Assembly: GCF_007097145.1 (NCBI RefSeq)
Contig: NZ_VJVZ01000018.1
Location: 1-57,444, forward strand
Origin: Flavobacterium zepuense
GTDB lineage: Bacteria; Bacteroidota; Bacteroidia; Flavobacteriales; Flavobacteriaceae
Direction of reading: 5' to 3'
Length of the DNA stretch: 57,444 nt
This document shows positions 36,180-46,328 of this stretch, in pieces. The notes below the pieces were generated by a model. That model saw nothing but the letters and a program-made list of their open reading frames with translations. It searched no databases and was not told where the DNA came from. The first letter of the stretch is position 1. Every line of letters begins with the position of its first letter. Made by a program: the position numbers and the translations under genes.

Positions 36180-37682
36180 TTATTGTTCAATAACCTCTTC
36201 TCTTTTACTATCTAGCCAAAGTTTAATATTACTTTTAATAGCTGGCCACTCTGATGTTAGGGAAACTAAATCTACAAGTTTGCTTAATCCAACATCTCGA
36301 GTGAAATCCATCCGAATAATAATATCATCAAAGTACTTATGTGCATCTCCAGGATTACCGATTTGTCTTGCCACTTGCACAATTTCTAGTTGTTCGACAC
36401 TAAGGTTTTGATCGCCAAGGTTACAAATTAAGTGATGGTAAAACCGCTCGGGTTTTGTATTATTTGGAAGTACAAATTGTGTTATCCTATTAAAAGCCGT
36501 CTGCCTCTGTACATTGTTTACATGGGTGGTTCCCGTTAGCACCCTGCCTATTTTATCATTTTTCTCATCATCGGTGCTATACTCATCTCCATCGAGCACG
36601 AACAACATATTATTTTGATTATCTAAATTATTTAATATTGCGCCGCTGGCAGAGGTAAAACAATTTATCGCAGCTCCAAACTCTTTTATAGAAACATATT
36701 TAGACAGACCTTCTTCTGAGCATATTTTTTTTACAAGAGTATATGCCAGATCATCTTCTACAAAAACTTCTAAAGGTCTTATTTGGTGCCCAGTTAACCG
36801 CTGCAAGGCGTCCGGTTTTGTTTTATTAAAACATAGTGTTTTTAAGGGCGTTTGGAAAAGATGACGGAAAGCAACATTATTTAGTGTCAAAAGGGATTGG
36901 GCATGTGTAGTGAAAATAATCTGAAGATGTTTTTGAACAGCTATTATATTTAATTTTTCGATTAATCTAAAAAGAGCATCTTGGTGCAATAGCAAATCGA
37001 TTTCATCTATTATTATAAGTCCATAGTTCGGAGCTTTTATTGCTTCTGAAAGTATATAAAAAATTCGCTGTTCCCCCGCTCCCATACTTAACGAAGAGTA
37101 ATCAATACCAGCAATTGACACACCTATATACCGTTTTCCAGCACCAGCTCTATGCTCATTGTATGAAGTATAATTTCTATCCATGATTTCACCGGCTAAT
37201 AGTCTTACCCTGGTTGATATATTATCATTAAGTGGAGTTGTATTGAATTGTATTCTTGCTCGTTGAGTTTCGCTTTCAATTCTAGGAACACATGTTCTGA
37301 TACCTATAAAAGAAACATATCTTTCAATTCTAGTCACATATCTGGGTGACCATCTCTCATTCTGCTTGCGAAAACGTGTTAAATGGTTCGAAGTTACATT
37401 TTGGCCATCTCTATAATCTTGAGTAATATCAAAGCTGCTCCCTGTCCAAACTGAGTGCGTAGTAGGTGTGAAAAATTCACTTAGTCTATGATTAATTGTC
37501 GGGAAAGGGATGTTAACCGGATTATTCACGCAAGAAAGCGCGTGTAAAATGGTTGATTTACCACTTCCATTTGGACCTAAAATTGCAGTAAGAGGATGTT
37601 CTGTAAAATCAATCGTTAAGTCAATTAAGTTTTTCAGCTTTTGTATCTCAATCTTTTTTAAAACTTGTTCTGATTTAGGCAT
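36180..37682 (-). CDS. OLD-like ATPase with TOPRIM-type nuclease domain
   Basis: 500 residues. The AAA/ABC ATPase has Walker A GPNGSGKS (36-43), a signature-like LSMGAGEQR, Walker B LIIIDEIDLLLH and an H-loop FTTHAQSLL. From ~300, VFVEDDLAY and LFVLDGDEY fit the Glu and DxD of TOPRIM nucleases. This is the layout of OLD-family nucleases, some of which act in phage defence. A DUF4435-like assignment of the tail is the alternative. It is encoded between the exported pair and the type I restriction operon. Confidence 0.75.
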   Translation of the reverse strand: MPKSEQVLKKIEIQKLKNLIDLTIDFTEHPLTAILGPNGSGKSTILHALSCVNNPVNIPFPTINHRLSEFFTPTTHSVWTGSSFDITQDYRDGQNVTSNHLTRFRKQNERWSPRYVTRIERYVSFIGIRTCVPRIESETQRARIQFNTTPLNDNISTRVRLLAGEIMDRNYTSYNEHRAGAGKRYIGVSIAGIDYSSLSMGAGEQRIFYILSEAIKAPNYGLIIIDEIDLLLHQDALFRLIEKLNIIAVQKHLQIIFTTHAQSLLTLNNVAFRHLFQTPLKTLCFNKTKPDALQRLTGHQIRPLEVFVEDDLAYTLVKKICSEEGLSKYVSIKEFGAAINCFTSASGAILNNLDNQNNMLFVLDGDEYSTDDEKNDKIGRVLTGTTHVNNVQRQTAFNRITQFVLPNNTKPERFYHHLICNLGDQNLSVEQLEIVQVARQIGNPGDAHKYFDDIIIRMDFTRDVGLSKLVDLVSLTSEWPAIKSNIKLWLDSKREEVIEQ

Positions 37683-37806
37683 ACTTAATAATATAACGAA
37701 TTAGGTATTAATTTTTTCGGAGTAGCGTGTCAAAGCGTGATCTTATTTATGCAAACATTTTGATCTTTTTAAGACTCTCACATTAAATTCAATAGCACAT
37801 TAGGCA

Positions 37807-40800
37807 TTAGTTATTTAGATATTGCAAAAGCTCTTGCGGTCGATTAAGCAAAAAGCCATTTTTTTCGAGATTCTGACGTTGTTTATCGGTTAGGTCAAAT
37901 ATTAAGGTTTGCTCCTTACCTTCTGCTTCTGCTTTTATTAGTACAATGGATCCAAGCTTAAGTGCCACGTTGGAAGTGCCTTTCACGCTCTCTAAAAGCT
38001 GGGCTGCTGCACCAACTTTTAAGCCGTCAATTTCAGCCTGCACCTTTTCTATATATGCTAGTTCTAAACTCCTTTTGCCTTTTTGATATATTTCCTGCGC
38101 CTCCTCATGCTTGAAAAAATTCTGAACCATTTTAATCCCCTTCTTTATCCAGGAACCCTGCTCGAATGTGCCTTCATCAGTAATTTCAAAACCCAATGCC
38201 TCAGCAAAATGGCTATACTTTACGAAGATGTTTTGAGCTGCTAGTAAGTCATCTGTAGCGAGATAAATGTAGCCTTCAGCAATCTCAATAATTGTGTTTT
38301 TGGAAATGCTTTCCTTCAAGGTTCTCTCGAAGTCGTCACACAATTGACTTAGAATATCTTTAGTTTCCCGAATGAAGAAGTCGCCCAACTCTTTATTTCT
38401 TATAGAGAATTTTCGGTATATTCTTGAGAAGTCAGCATATATTTCATCCTGAGAAAATGCGGTGCCATCATCATTTATCTTTGCAACAAGCCTTTGACCT
38501 GTTTCATCTTGCTTAATGAACTCAAATAATGATGTAATTTTACTTTCAAATTCTGCTATTAGTTCAGCAATAGCCTCTTCTTCCTGATTTCGTTTCTCAA
38601 TTACTTTTAGAATGTTGTACCTGTACTTCTTGTCTTCATATTCACCAGCCGATTTAGCCACAACGGGTTTCGTGCTAATTTCTTTAGGAGCAATTATTCC
38701 GATACGATTATCGAAGTATATCTCTACATCATCAATAATCTCTGAATTTTTATTGATTTGATTGTAGAGTATGTTGTATTTACGCCAAAAATTCAACAGA
38801 AGTATTTCGGTGTATTTCGGGTGTAGTTCTATTACAAACTCAATAAGATTAAGGATTTTAAAGTAAGCTAATATCTTTTCCTTTAACTTCTTTGCTTCTT
38901 CCTTAGAGTTGCGGATATAATCGTCCATTGCATCCTCAATGGCGATAATTAACGCAACCTCAGGATTTGAGGTGTGATAGGTTGTAAAGGATGGAAAGTT
39001 GGTTTTAAAGATTGAATGCGTGTTTAGCTCCTTAAACAAGTCCACCAGTTTTTCCTCATCACCCAATGGATCAAAATCAGAAACTACCACATTACTGAAG
39101 TGTTCAAAAGCTGCCTTTATATTTTTTACATTGACATTTTTATATGAAAAATCTATAATCTTACAGTCATTCTTATACTTAGCGGTTCTATTTACTCTTG
39201 AGATCGTTTGAATGGCATTGATACCCCTGATTTCTTTGTCAAGGAAAAGTGTATGCAGCTTAGGCTCATCAAATCCTGTTTGAAGCTTGTCAACTACTAT
39301 GATTAATCCGTTTTTCTTAATTGCAAAGTTCTGTAGTACCTTTTCTTCATTGATACCTCCATTTAAACCATTAGCACTTCTATGCTCTTGGCTATCAGAA
39401 TAAACGATATATATGGGAGCGTCCGCAAAACGCTCATATTTCTTGTCCTTTATTAATTCTTCAAAGTATTTATCAATATAACCTTTATACTTTATTGCAG
39501 CAGGAATAGAGGAAGCCGCAAGCATTGCTTTTGCTGTACCTCTTATATTGGGGTACACTGATGAAAGTAAGCGTTCAACAATGAATTTGGATATTGCCTT
39601 GATACGCTGTGTGTTTCCGTATATTTTCTTTTTACGTATTGCATATTTCTTTCCTTCTTCATCAACGCCTGTATCTGTATTATCGGGAATTTCCTCAAAT
39701 CCGTAACCTAAATCACCTTCAAAACCTTCAAGGTCATTGTCAGGAATTTCAAAAAACATCTTTGCAGAAACTGGAACTATACCCCTAATTGGATTTAAAA
39801 TGTAACCATCTTCAATCGCCTCCCGCATGGTATAGCTATCGAATGGAATCCAAATTTTTTCAGATTCGGCATATTTATTAAATTCTCCAAATCGGGCTAA
39901 GGTATGATCGCTGGGGGTCGCAGTAAAGCCAACAATTAAATTTTTCTTGGTGTGCTGTACCTGGTACTCTTTACTTTGATCAAAACTGCTTTGTAGTTCG
40001 TCAAACACGCTTATCATTTCTTCATGTTGAACACCGCTGTTACTTCTATGGATTTCATCAATCAGGAAGGCTATTCTTAGCTTGGATAGCTTTTTGACTA
40101 CCGCTTCATCCATGATGCTATTTACGGCGGTAAACTTTTGCAGGTTGACAACAACAATCCTTTTATCACTACTAAGTGCAGTCAAAAAACTCTTCTTGTC
40201 GGAGGCTTCGATGAACATTCCTTTTTGAATATTCATGTTATGTAGCTTTGAATCAAGTTGGTCTCGGAGCTGTAACCTGTCTACAACCAACATCACCTTA
40301 TCGTAAACATAAACGCCATCTTTGCGTAAGTCTTTTAATTGCAGGGCTGTCCAACCAATAATATTACTTTTCCCGAATCCTGCTGCATACTGTAATAAGA
40401 GTGAATAAACAGTCTTATTATTCTGATATTTTTGGCGTTTAGCGATTAAGTCTTTGATTTGGTTTTCGCCAATTCCTTTAGCTCTCAGTTCTGCATCCAG
40501 CTTCTTTATGAAATACTCCGGCTCATTTTCATGTTCTAGAAACTCACTGATTTTAGAAAGGACTTTATCAGTTCCGAACTTTTGTTTTGGCCTGGGGCTT
40601 ATTAGCCGACCATCATTGTGCTTGTACTCTTTGGTTTTGCTGCCTTCCTTTTTAATCAGTTCACGTTCAATAAAATTGTAATAGAGAATTTCCTTCTCTA
40701 TCATTTTCTTGTCGTAAAGGGCTTTGAAAACCTCTTCAAAACGCTGCGTCTTGAATGCTTCCTTGTTACGGAGTGGATATGGCTTAAAATCTTTTAGTAT

Positions 40801-41568
40801 CTTCTTTTCGTACAGTTCAAAATCATAACTACCGTTGATCACCGTGGTTTTAATTTCATCAAATTGATTAGAAATGTTTCGTATTACATAGGTTTCCGAA
40901 ATATCGGTAGAAGTAATGTGAATAGCCTTTTCAAATATCTTTAAAAAGTCTTTACGAATAGATAGGGACAGGTCATTCTTGTCGGCAATGGTTAAATACT
41001 CCTGAACCGCATTCAGGTAATCGTTGCTTACTTTTCTTCGTCCGTTTTTGGTAGCAGTCTGATTTGTCCAGTTGCTTTTAAGTTCACTATATCCTAAGTA
41101 AATGCCGTTGATGAAAAAGGATAAATCAGGCCGGAACGAAAAATGTTGCTTGCCTTCATACTTGAAGGTGTAGGGCATTTCCTGAACAACAGAGAAGACG
41201 TTCTGGTCAAACAGTTTGTCTTCCTCAAACTCGCTGCCACTCGGATAGAACAAATGTAGCTTTACGCCCTCAAATGTGACCGATTTATTGGTGTTAATAA
41301 AGATGGCCATGTTCATGGACGATTTCACTTTCTCGTCCAGAAAAAGCGTAAAAGCATTCAGTAGGTCTTTTTCACTACTGAATTTCTTAAGCAGTTTTCG
41401 ATAATTCGCCTTATTCAGTTCCGTTTCTGAAATGAAGTGTTTTAAATCCTCGAGGATGAAGAAATTGGAAGATACCGTGTTGGCTTTGGCTTCATTGTAT
41501 AGCAGACCGTCAGGCCTTTCACAAAGGAAATTGATAAGGTATTTATCTTGTAGATCTAATTCTTTCAT
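37807..41568 (-). CDS. hsdR: type I restriction enzyme HsdR subunit
   Basis: 1253 residues. The N-terminal nuclease core PD-(D/E)XK is shown by D148 in FRPDLSF and E162/K164 in YSELKSNW. A superfamily 2 motor follows: Walker A-like QYAAGFGKSN near 398, DEIH near 504, VGFTATPSD, and motif VI FDEP...ISRVNRT further on. It cuts and translocates unmodified foreign DNA with HsdM and HsdS. It is the last gene of the operon; its start lies one base after the hsdS stop. Full length, no break seen. Confidence 0.95.
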   Translation of the reverse strand: MKELDLQDKYLINFLCERPDGLLYNEAKANTVSSNFFILEDLKHFISETELNKANYRKLLKKFSSEKDLLNAFTLFLDEKVKSSMNMAIFINTNKSVTFEGVKLHLFYPSGSEFEEDKLFDQNVFSVVQEMPYTFKYEGKQHFSFRPDLSFFINGIYLGYSELKSNWTNQTATKNGRRKVSNDYLNAVQEYLTIADKNDLSLSIRKDFLKIFEKAIHITSTDISETYVIRNISNQFDEIKTTVINGSYDFELYEKKILKDFKPYPLRNKEAFKTQRFEEVFKALYDKKMIEKEILYYNFIERELIKKEGSKTKEYKHNDGRLISPRPKQKFGTDKVLSKISEFLEHENEPEYFIKKLDAELRAKGIGENQIKDLIAKRQKYQNNKTVYSLLLQYAAGFGKSNIIGWTALQLKDLRKDGVYVYDKVMLVVDRLQLRDQLDSKLHNMNIQKGMFIEASDKKSFLTALSSDKRIVVVNLQKFTAVNSIMDEAVVKKLSKLRIAFLIDEIHRSNSGVQHEEMISVFDELQSSFDQSKEYQVQHTKKNLIVGFTATPSDHTLARFGEFNKYAESEKIWIPFDSYTMREAIEDGYILNPIRGIVPVSAKMFFEIPDNDLEGFEGDLGYGFEEIPDNTDTGVDEEGKKYAIRKKKIYGNTQRIKAISKFIVERLLSSVYPNIRGTAKAMLAASSIPAAIKYKGYIDKYFEELIKDKKYERFADAPIYIVYSDSQEHRSANGLNGGINEEKVLQNFAIKKNGLIIVVDKLQTGFDEPKLHTLFLDKEIRGINAIQTISRVNRTAKYKNDCKIIDFSYKNVNVKNIKAAFEHFSNVVVSDFDPLGDEEKLVDLFKELNTHSIFKTNFPSFTTYHTSNPEVALIIAIEDAMDDYIRNSKEEAKKLKEKILAYFKILNLIEFVIELHPKYTEILLLNFWRKYNILYNQINKNSEIIDDVEIYFDNRIGIIAPKEISTKPVVAKSAGEYEDKKYRYNILKVIEKRNQEEEAIAELIAEFESKITSLFEFIKQDETGQRLVAKINDDGTAFSQDEIYADFSRIYRKFSIRNKELGDFFIRETKDILSQLCDDFERTLKESISKNTIIEIAEGYIYLATDDLLAAQNIFVKYSHFAEALGFEITDEGTFEQGSWIKKGIKMVQNFFKHEEAQEIYQKGKRSLELAYIEKVQAEIDGLKVGAAAQLLESVKGTSNVALKLGSIVLIKAEAEGKEQTLIFDLTDKQRQNLEKNGFLLNRPQELLQYLNN

Positions 41569-41569
41569 C

Positions 41570-42913
41570 TTAATCGTTGATTACTTTGATTTTACCAGTT
41601 ACCACATCATTAATGAGCGTTTTTCGCAGTTCTTTAAGGGTGATTATTTGGTTTTGAATGTTAGTAATGATTTTAGCAATAGTTTCCAGTTTATTATCCA
41701 AGAATTTTACAATCTCTTCTTGAACAGAAAGTACCTCGGGAATGTAAACCAAAAAGTCATTAACTTTCTCCATTTTTAAATTTATGCGGGTAAAGCCTTT
41801 ACCCTCCACAATAAGCAATTGCCTATAATAATCTGAAAGCATCAGGTAGTTCAGGAAGTAGGGATTAGTTTTGCGTGGGTTTACCCTATAGCCCTTGCAA
41901 AAACTGTTGAGATAGATTTCCTCAATATCTTCTGCTAAAGCTGCTGACTTGCCAATATCTTCATAGCCCTCTGAACTCATTAGGAAGAAAATATCACCCT
42001 TTTTTACCTTGTTCTGTTTTTCACCCTGAGAGACCACTACTGTACCCAAATGATCTCGCTTCAAATAGGTATTGTTGGCAATGTTGGTGAATGGAATAAA
42101 GCCTTTATTATCAGGATTGTCATCCTGATTGAAATCATCACCGCTTTTTCCGGAAAGTCCACTAAACAAAAAGCCCAAATCTTTTAACCTGTATCTAATC
42201 CACTTTTTAGGAGTATCAAAGCCAAGTTCGTTTTTTTTTAAATCAACATTTTTATCCAGCCCTTTCGTTACAGTTTCATTAATAAGGCTTTTTCGTAAAT
42301 TCTGATAATAACATGTTTTCTTTTCTAACAATCCTACTCTTTCGTCAATAGCTTGGGTTTGTGTGTCGAGGTAGTTGGCAATGGAGATTTGTTCATTACT
42401 GTTTGGCATGAGAATAGGAGTACTCAAAGTCTGCCCCATGTTCAGAGCTTCTTTTGATGAACCTGCCTGAATCAAATTAATGTATTCTTTGAACGTATTC
42501 GTTTTAAAATAATAAGAAACAAAGGGCACTAAAGATTTCTTCGTTCTTATGAAAATGATATGCTGATTTATATTTGCCTTGGGAAGACTTTCAGGAACAA
42601 TGCAGGTCCTACCAATTGAAGCACCGGTAATATTTATAAGAATGTCATAGGGCTTTAATTGAGAGCTTTTCATCTTTTGGTGTATTTCCTCCTCAATGTA
42701 TGACACATCATCAATTCTTAAACCATCATCATAGACGTTTTGGCTTCTTAAAAGGGGAATACCAGAATCAACGTAAACTTCGCTGCCGCCTTTAGGTGTA
42801 ACACCACTTCCGATTTTATTTGTGATATCTTTAACTCGCAACACCTTCCAAGCGGAGGGAACTTGATCCAGCCAATCAAACCCAGAATCCTTATATTTGT
42901 TATACCTCATCAT
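41570..42913 (-). CDS. hsdS: type I restriction specificity subunit HsdS
   Basis: 447 residues with two target-recognition domains and two matching conserved coiled-coil regions (IDERVGLLEKKTCYYQNLRKSLINETV and LETIAKIITNIQNQIITLKELRKTLINDVV). TRD1 is near 1-170 and TRD2 near 220-390 (WIRYRLKDLGFLFSGLSG). It recognises a bipartite DNA sequence, which cannot be predicted here. It overlaps hsdM by four bases. No second hsdS or recombinase is near, so phase-switching is not suggested. Confidence 0.95.
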   Translation of the reverse strand: MMRYNKYKDSGFDWLDQVPSAWKVLRVKDITNKIGSGVTPKGGSEVYVDSGIPLLRSQNVYDDGLRIDDVSYIEEEIHQKMKSSQLKPYDILINITGASIGRTCIVPESLPKANINQHIIFIRTKKSLVPFVSYYFKTNTFKEYINLIQAGSSKEALNMGQTLSTPILMPNSNEQISIANYLDTQTQAIDERVGLLEKKTCYYQNLRKSLINETVTKGLDKNVDLKKNELGFDTPKKWIRYRLKDLGFLFSGLSGKSGDDFNQDDNPDNKGFIPFTNIANNTYLKRDHLGTVVVSQGEKQNKVKKGDIFFLMSSEGYEDIGKSAALAEDIEEIYLNSFCKGYRVNPRKTNPYFLNYLMLSDYYRQLLIVEGKGFTRINLKMEKVNDFLVYIPEVLSVQEEIVKFLDNKLETIAKIITNIQNQIITLKELRKTLINDVVTGKIKVIND

Positions 42914-44979
42914 ATAGCGAATGCCTTTTCAAGTTTCGTTAATTTTTCTTCCAGATCTTCTAAATCACGATTGATTTGGGCAACGTCCCTAAGTTTTTCA
43001 GGAGTGTAGAATACTTTATTGAAATTAATTTCCACCCCAATTACATTGTCTACGTACGCAAATGGCTTTGTCACATATTTAGCCATGAAATTGGCTATCC
43101 ATTTCTTGTTTTCCATATCGCCCGGTGAATAGGGGATAATTTCATAGTCCTTTTGCAGGTCTTTGCTTAGTTCAACCGTAATAATTATTGAGGGACTCTT
43201 TGATGTAGATGCCTTTTTAAAAGATGATTTGATGACGATTTTTCCACAACCTAATTCGGTTTGTTTGCCTCCAATCTCCTCAACAATTGTGTCTTTATCC
43301 GAATCATACCAATAGGCCGCCTTTTTTGTGAATACTTTAATGTTATGCTCTTTATAATCCAGTGCAGCAATATTTGGTTTTATTTCCTCATTGAACCTTG
43401 CTTCTAATGAGGAATACTTGGACTTATCAAATGCGGTGATTTCAAACTCTCTAAAAGTAACAGCGCCGCCCTCGTTCGTCGTGGTAATTTTTACCGGGTC
43501 GAGTTTGATAGACTTTGTTTCTACTTTTTCTCCTCCTTTATTTTCCTTAACGGGCATTTCAATGAATTTGCCATTTATATCCACATTAGTAAGCATAATG
43601 CTCTGTCTGTTGTAGTAGAAATGCCATTTATCGAATACTTTACAAAATTCATTGTCTTTGAACTCGGTAAACGCTTTTACAATCTCATTCCTGTTGTCAA
43701 GGTTCATTTGTTTACGCTTCTTACCCTTGCTCTTTTTCAGACCTTCGTAAAGCTCACTTGCATTAATAAGGACTACCTTATCTTTTCTGTCCGCTGGTTT
43801 ATTCTTGTTAAATATCCAGAGGTACGTATAGATACCAGTATTAAAAAATTCATCCGTAGGCATTTGGATGATACTTTCTACCCAGTCATTGTCAAAAAAG
43901 TGTTTTCTGATATTGCTTTCACCACTTCCGGCATCACCGCTAAACAGAGTAGAGCCGTTGTGAACGACTACCGAAAATCCGTCATTAGCTAATTGATATA
44001 AGATATGTTGCGTAAATAGGAGCTGACCATCTGAGATAGAGGGAAGTGCCACAAAACGTTCAGTAGTATCGTTTTGAATATCTTTTTGGTAGCCTTTCCA
44101 ATCTACACCGTAAGGTGGGTTGGCAACTACTATATCAAAGCGTTTTTCAATGAAAGATATGTTAGTAAGCGTATTGCCGTATTTGATTTCTGAATCTGCC
44201 CTAAAACGACTTTCAATCTTAGCCAATGCATAAAGGCTATCGCTCCAGTCTTCACCGAATGTTTTGGTGGGTCTTTTGAACTTCTCTTTGATTTTATCCT
44301 CTACACCAAAGAGTAAGTTGCCACCTCCGCAAGTAGGGTCATATATCGTAAGGAACTTGCCATTATCCTCAATTTTTGAAGCAATAAGTTCAGAGATAAG
44401 TGAAATAATATCGTCGGGAGTATATTGCTCTCCGGCGGTTTCTGCTGATATATCTGCCCACTTTCTTTTTATGTGTTCTTCAAGAGTGGTGATTTCAGAG
44501 TTATTAAAAGGGGTAAGATCTATCTCACTCCAAGCCTGTACAGTTTCAAACAATATTCTTTTCTTTTTGAGCTGACCGCTTATGCCTGAAATGTCCAGAA
44601 ACTTTTCGTCTTCTGTTCCCTTATCAACTCCCAATAAATATTTGGTTTCGGGGTCAAACGACTTTAAATAAAGGTGGAAATCTGAGTCAAAGGCTTTGTC
44701 ATTTTTGCAAATATCTTTTAAGGACTTGCCTTTTCTAATGATGTAGTCATTATATCCTAGTCCTGCTAACTGGAACTCTTCCACAAAATCCTCAATGCTT
44801 TCTTTGCCTATTTCTTCCTCTAATCTTTTTGCTTCTCTTATCAACCTGCTTTCTACCATCAATAAGGCGAAATAAGGCATCATATATTTAGGAAAATCGC
44901 TTTGTTTGATTCCTGCTCCAATCAGTAAATCGGCTGTACGCCAAACGTCTGATTCGTATTTCAGAATATTTATGCTCAT
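42910..44979 (-). CDS. hsdM: type I DNA methyltransferase HsdM
   Basis: 689 residues. The N-terminal helical bundle is followed by SAM binding (YDPTCGGGNLLFG) and the catalytic NPPY in VVANPPYGVDWKG, giving N6-adenine methylation. A long C-terminal part (~470-689) ends in a coiled coil (LEDLEEKLTKLEKAF), which probably contacts HsdS. It is co-translated with hsdS and with the upstream regulator, each overlapping by four bases. Confidence 0.95.
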   Translation of the reverse strand: MSINILKYESDVWRTADLLIGAGIKQSDFPKYMMPYFALLMVESRLIREAKRLEEEIGKESIEDFVEEFQLAGLGYNDYIIRKGKSLKDICKNDKAFDSDFHLYLKSFDPETKYLLGVDKGTEDEKFLDISGISGQLKKKRILFETVQAWSEIDLTPFNNSEITTLEEHIKRKWADISAETAGEQYTPDDIISLISELIASKIEDNGKFLTIYDPTCGGGNLLFGVEDKIKEKFKRPTKTFGEDWSDSLYALAKIESRFRADSEIKYGNTLTNISFIEKRFDIVVANPPYGVDWKGYQKDIQNDTTERFVALPSISDGQLLFTQHILYQLANDGFSVVVHNGSTLFSGDAGSGESNIRKHFFDNDWVESIIQMPTDEFFNTGIYTYLWIFNKNKPADRKDKVVLINASELYEGLKKSKGKKRKQMNLDNRNEIVKAFTEFKDNEFCKVFDKWHFYYNRQSIMLTNVDINGKFIEMPVKENKGGEKVETKSIKLDPVKITTTNEGGAVTFREFEITAFDKSKYSSLEARFNEEIKPNIAALDYKEHNIKVFTKKAAYWYDSDKDTIVEEIGGKQTELGCGKIVIKSSFKKASTSKSPSIIITVELSKDLQKDYEIIPYSPGDMENKKWIANFMAKYVTKPFAYVDNVIGVEINFNKVFYTPEKLRDVAQINRDLEDLEEKLTKLEKAFAI

Positions 44980-45260
44980 GCTTTTGCTAGTTCTTTTTTT
45001 ACTATTTCAATTGCCTCATTTGCTTGAGGTTCACTCTTTAATAAGTCAATTACTTGATCTGCCAGCCATAGAGAAAGCAAAGTAGATTTGTCAGTATGTA
45101 GTAGTGTTGCCAATTGCAAAACTTGATCTCTCTTAGCTTTACGTTCACCACGTTCAATTTTACTGAACATTGGAGTGTCTATTTCCAAATTAGCAGCCAG
45201 GTGACGCTGTAGCAAACCTTGACCCTCTCTTAGTTCCTTTATCTTTTCACCGAAGTTCAT
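44976..45260 (-). CDS. small Xre-type HTH regulator of the restriction operon
   Basis: 94 residues. The helix-turn-helix lies at ~9-60 (ELREGQGLLQRHLAANLEIDTPMFSKIERGERKAKRDQV); a short helical tail follows. It overlaps hsdM by four bases and is the first gene of the operon, so it probably sets the timing of restriction and modification, as C proteins do. The palindrome at 45273-45286 is the likely binding site. Confidence 0.88.
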   Translation of the reverse strand: MNFGEKIKELREGQGLLQRHLAANLEIDTPMFSKIERGERKAKRDQVLQLATLLHTDKSTLLSLWLADQVIDLLKSEPQANEAIEIVKKELAKA

Positions 45261-45272
45261 GACTTTTCTTTC

Positions 45273-45286
45273 TTTGACTTGTCAAA
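45273..45286. promoter_or_regulatory. palindromic operator overlapping the restriction-operon promoter
   Basis: TTTGAC-TT-GTCAAA is a perfect inverted repeat. It overlaps the minus-strand -7 box TAAATTTG (45283-45290), 13 bases upstream of the regulator's ATG. This fits autorepression by the HTH protein. Confidence 0.6.
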
Positions 45287-45452
45287 TTTAGGCTAAAAGT
45301 GGTATTTATCTTGCGCAAAATATCATTAAGACAGCCATTCGTATAAAAATTAATTCCTCATTTAAAGTCAAAAAGCTGAACATTATGATATTATGATAGG
45401 ATATGTATAAAAGATTTAATGTATGATTGAAATTCTAAAGCTCGAGATAACA

Positions 45453-45498
45453 TTACAGCCCCCTCTACATGAACTAAAAAGTTGATGTAGAGGGGGCT
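45453..45498 (-). terminator. terminator of the PRTRC operon
   Basis: A perfect 16-base stem ACAGCCCCCTCTACAT with its complement surrounds a loop that itself contains a short AACT/AGTT pair. It lies 24 bases past the ThiF stop. No strong T-run follows, so it may also protect the mRNA end. The rest of 45261-45521 shows no ORF apart from promoter elements. Confidence 0.7.
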
Positions 45499-45521
45499 GT
45501 ACAACTTAGGGGCGGCAGGCG

Positions 45522-46328
45522 TTAGCCCACCGCTATAGGTTCTGATTTAAAACTGGCAAGATTCAGGAAAAAACCCCTGTAGGCGGTCATCCCTTCACGG
45601 AACAAACTCCATAACAGCGAGCCGCCCAAATCCGCCAGTGCGGGGTTGATGAACAAATCCTGTTTTAAAAGAGCCTCAGCCAAAGAACAACTCGGCTCGT
45701 TGTAGTCCGCTTCTGCCAAAAGCTGTTCTGCGAATTCTTCAGTAATAAAGGGTAGGTAAGATACCACCCTATACTTTTGTGAGTCTGGCTGTTTAACACG
45801 ATAAATGGTCGATAGTATAACCTGACCTGACTTACGGGCATTACCCATATCCATCCAGTAGAGTGGCTTAATATTGTCAAACGTGTTATTTGCGTCTAAG
45901 TTTGATAAAGTCTCGGCAATGTCAAAGCGTGCCGATACGGTATCGACACAGGAAATATAGATATTTGCCCTGCCACGCATGGGCAGGTTGCGCATCATCT
46001 TTCTTTGGAAAGGCTTGGTAACAGCTTTCCAGTTGGTGCCAAAAAATCGGTTGACCCTGTTTACCAACGCCACAGATTTATGTAAACCAATTTCGGTAAC
46101 TGCAAAAAGCTGCCTGCCCTTATTCGCCTCGGTTACTACATCATCATCATCATATAAGTAGACCTGTAAGCCTGGGTGTCCCAGTTCAATGAGGCTACAG
46201 TTTATTTTTGCAAGTGCGGTAAGCATATGAGAGCCTGTTCCACCTGCCCCGATAAGGTTTACCAGTATCGGGTTGGTCGGGCTGAGCAAATAATTATCAG
46301 TATAGTGGATGGGAGGTAGCGTGTTCAT
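45522..46328 (-). CDS. PRTRC system ThiF (E1-like) protein
   Basis: 268 residues of the ThiF/E1 adenylating family. The nucleotide-binding GAGGTGS is at ~28-34, an acidic strand YLYDDDDVV with NKGRQLF follows, then ISCVDTVSARF and PSCSLAEALLKQD. A late DLGGSLLW helix is typical of PRTRC ThiF. E1-like enzymes adenylate the C-terminal glycine of ubiquitin-like proteins; the partner here would be the protein C of this cassette. Candidate cysteines are in SCVDT and PSCSLAEAL; which, if any, is catalytic is unknown. It overlaps the B gene by four bases. Confidence 0.9.
   Translation of the reverse strand: MNTLPPIHYTDNYLLSPTNPILVNLIGAGGTGSHMLTALAKINCSLIELGHPGLQVYLYDDDDVVTEANKGRQLFAVTEIGLHKSVALVNRVNRFFGTNWKAVTKPFQRKMMRNLPMRGRANIYISCVDTVSARFDIAETLSNLDANNTFDNIKPLYWMDMGNARKSGQVILSTIYRVKQPDSQKYRVVSYLPFITEEFAEQLLAEADYNEPSCSLAEALLKQDLFINPALADLGGSLLWSLFREGMTAYRGFFLNLASFKSEPIAVG

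Noticed and set aside
41570..42913. Phase-variable specificity of hsdS
   Set aside because: No inverted TRD copies, second hsdS or recombinase are present.
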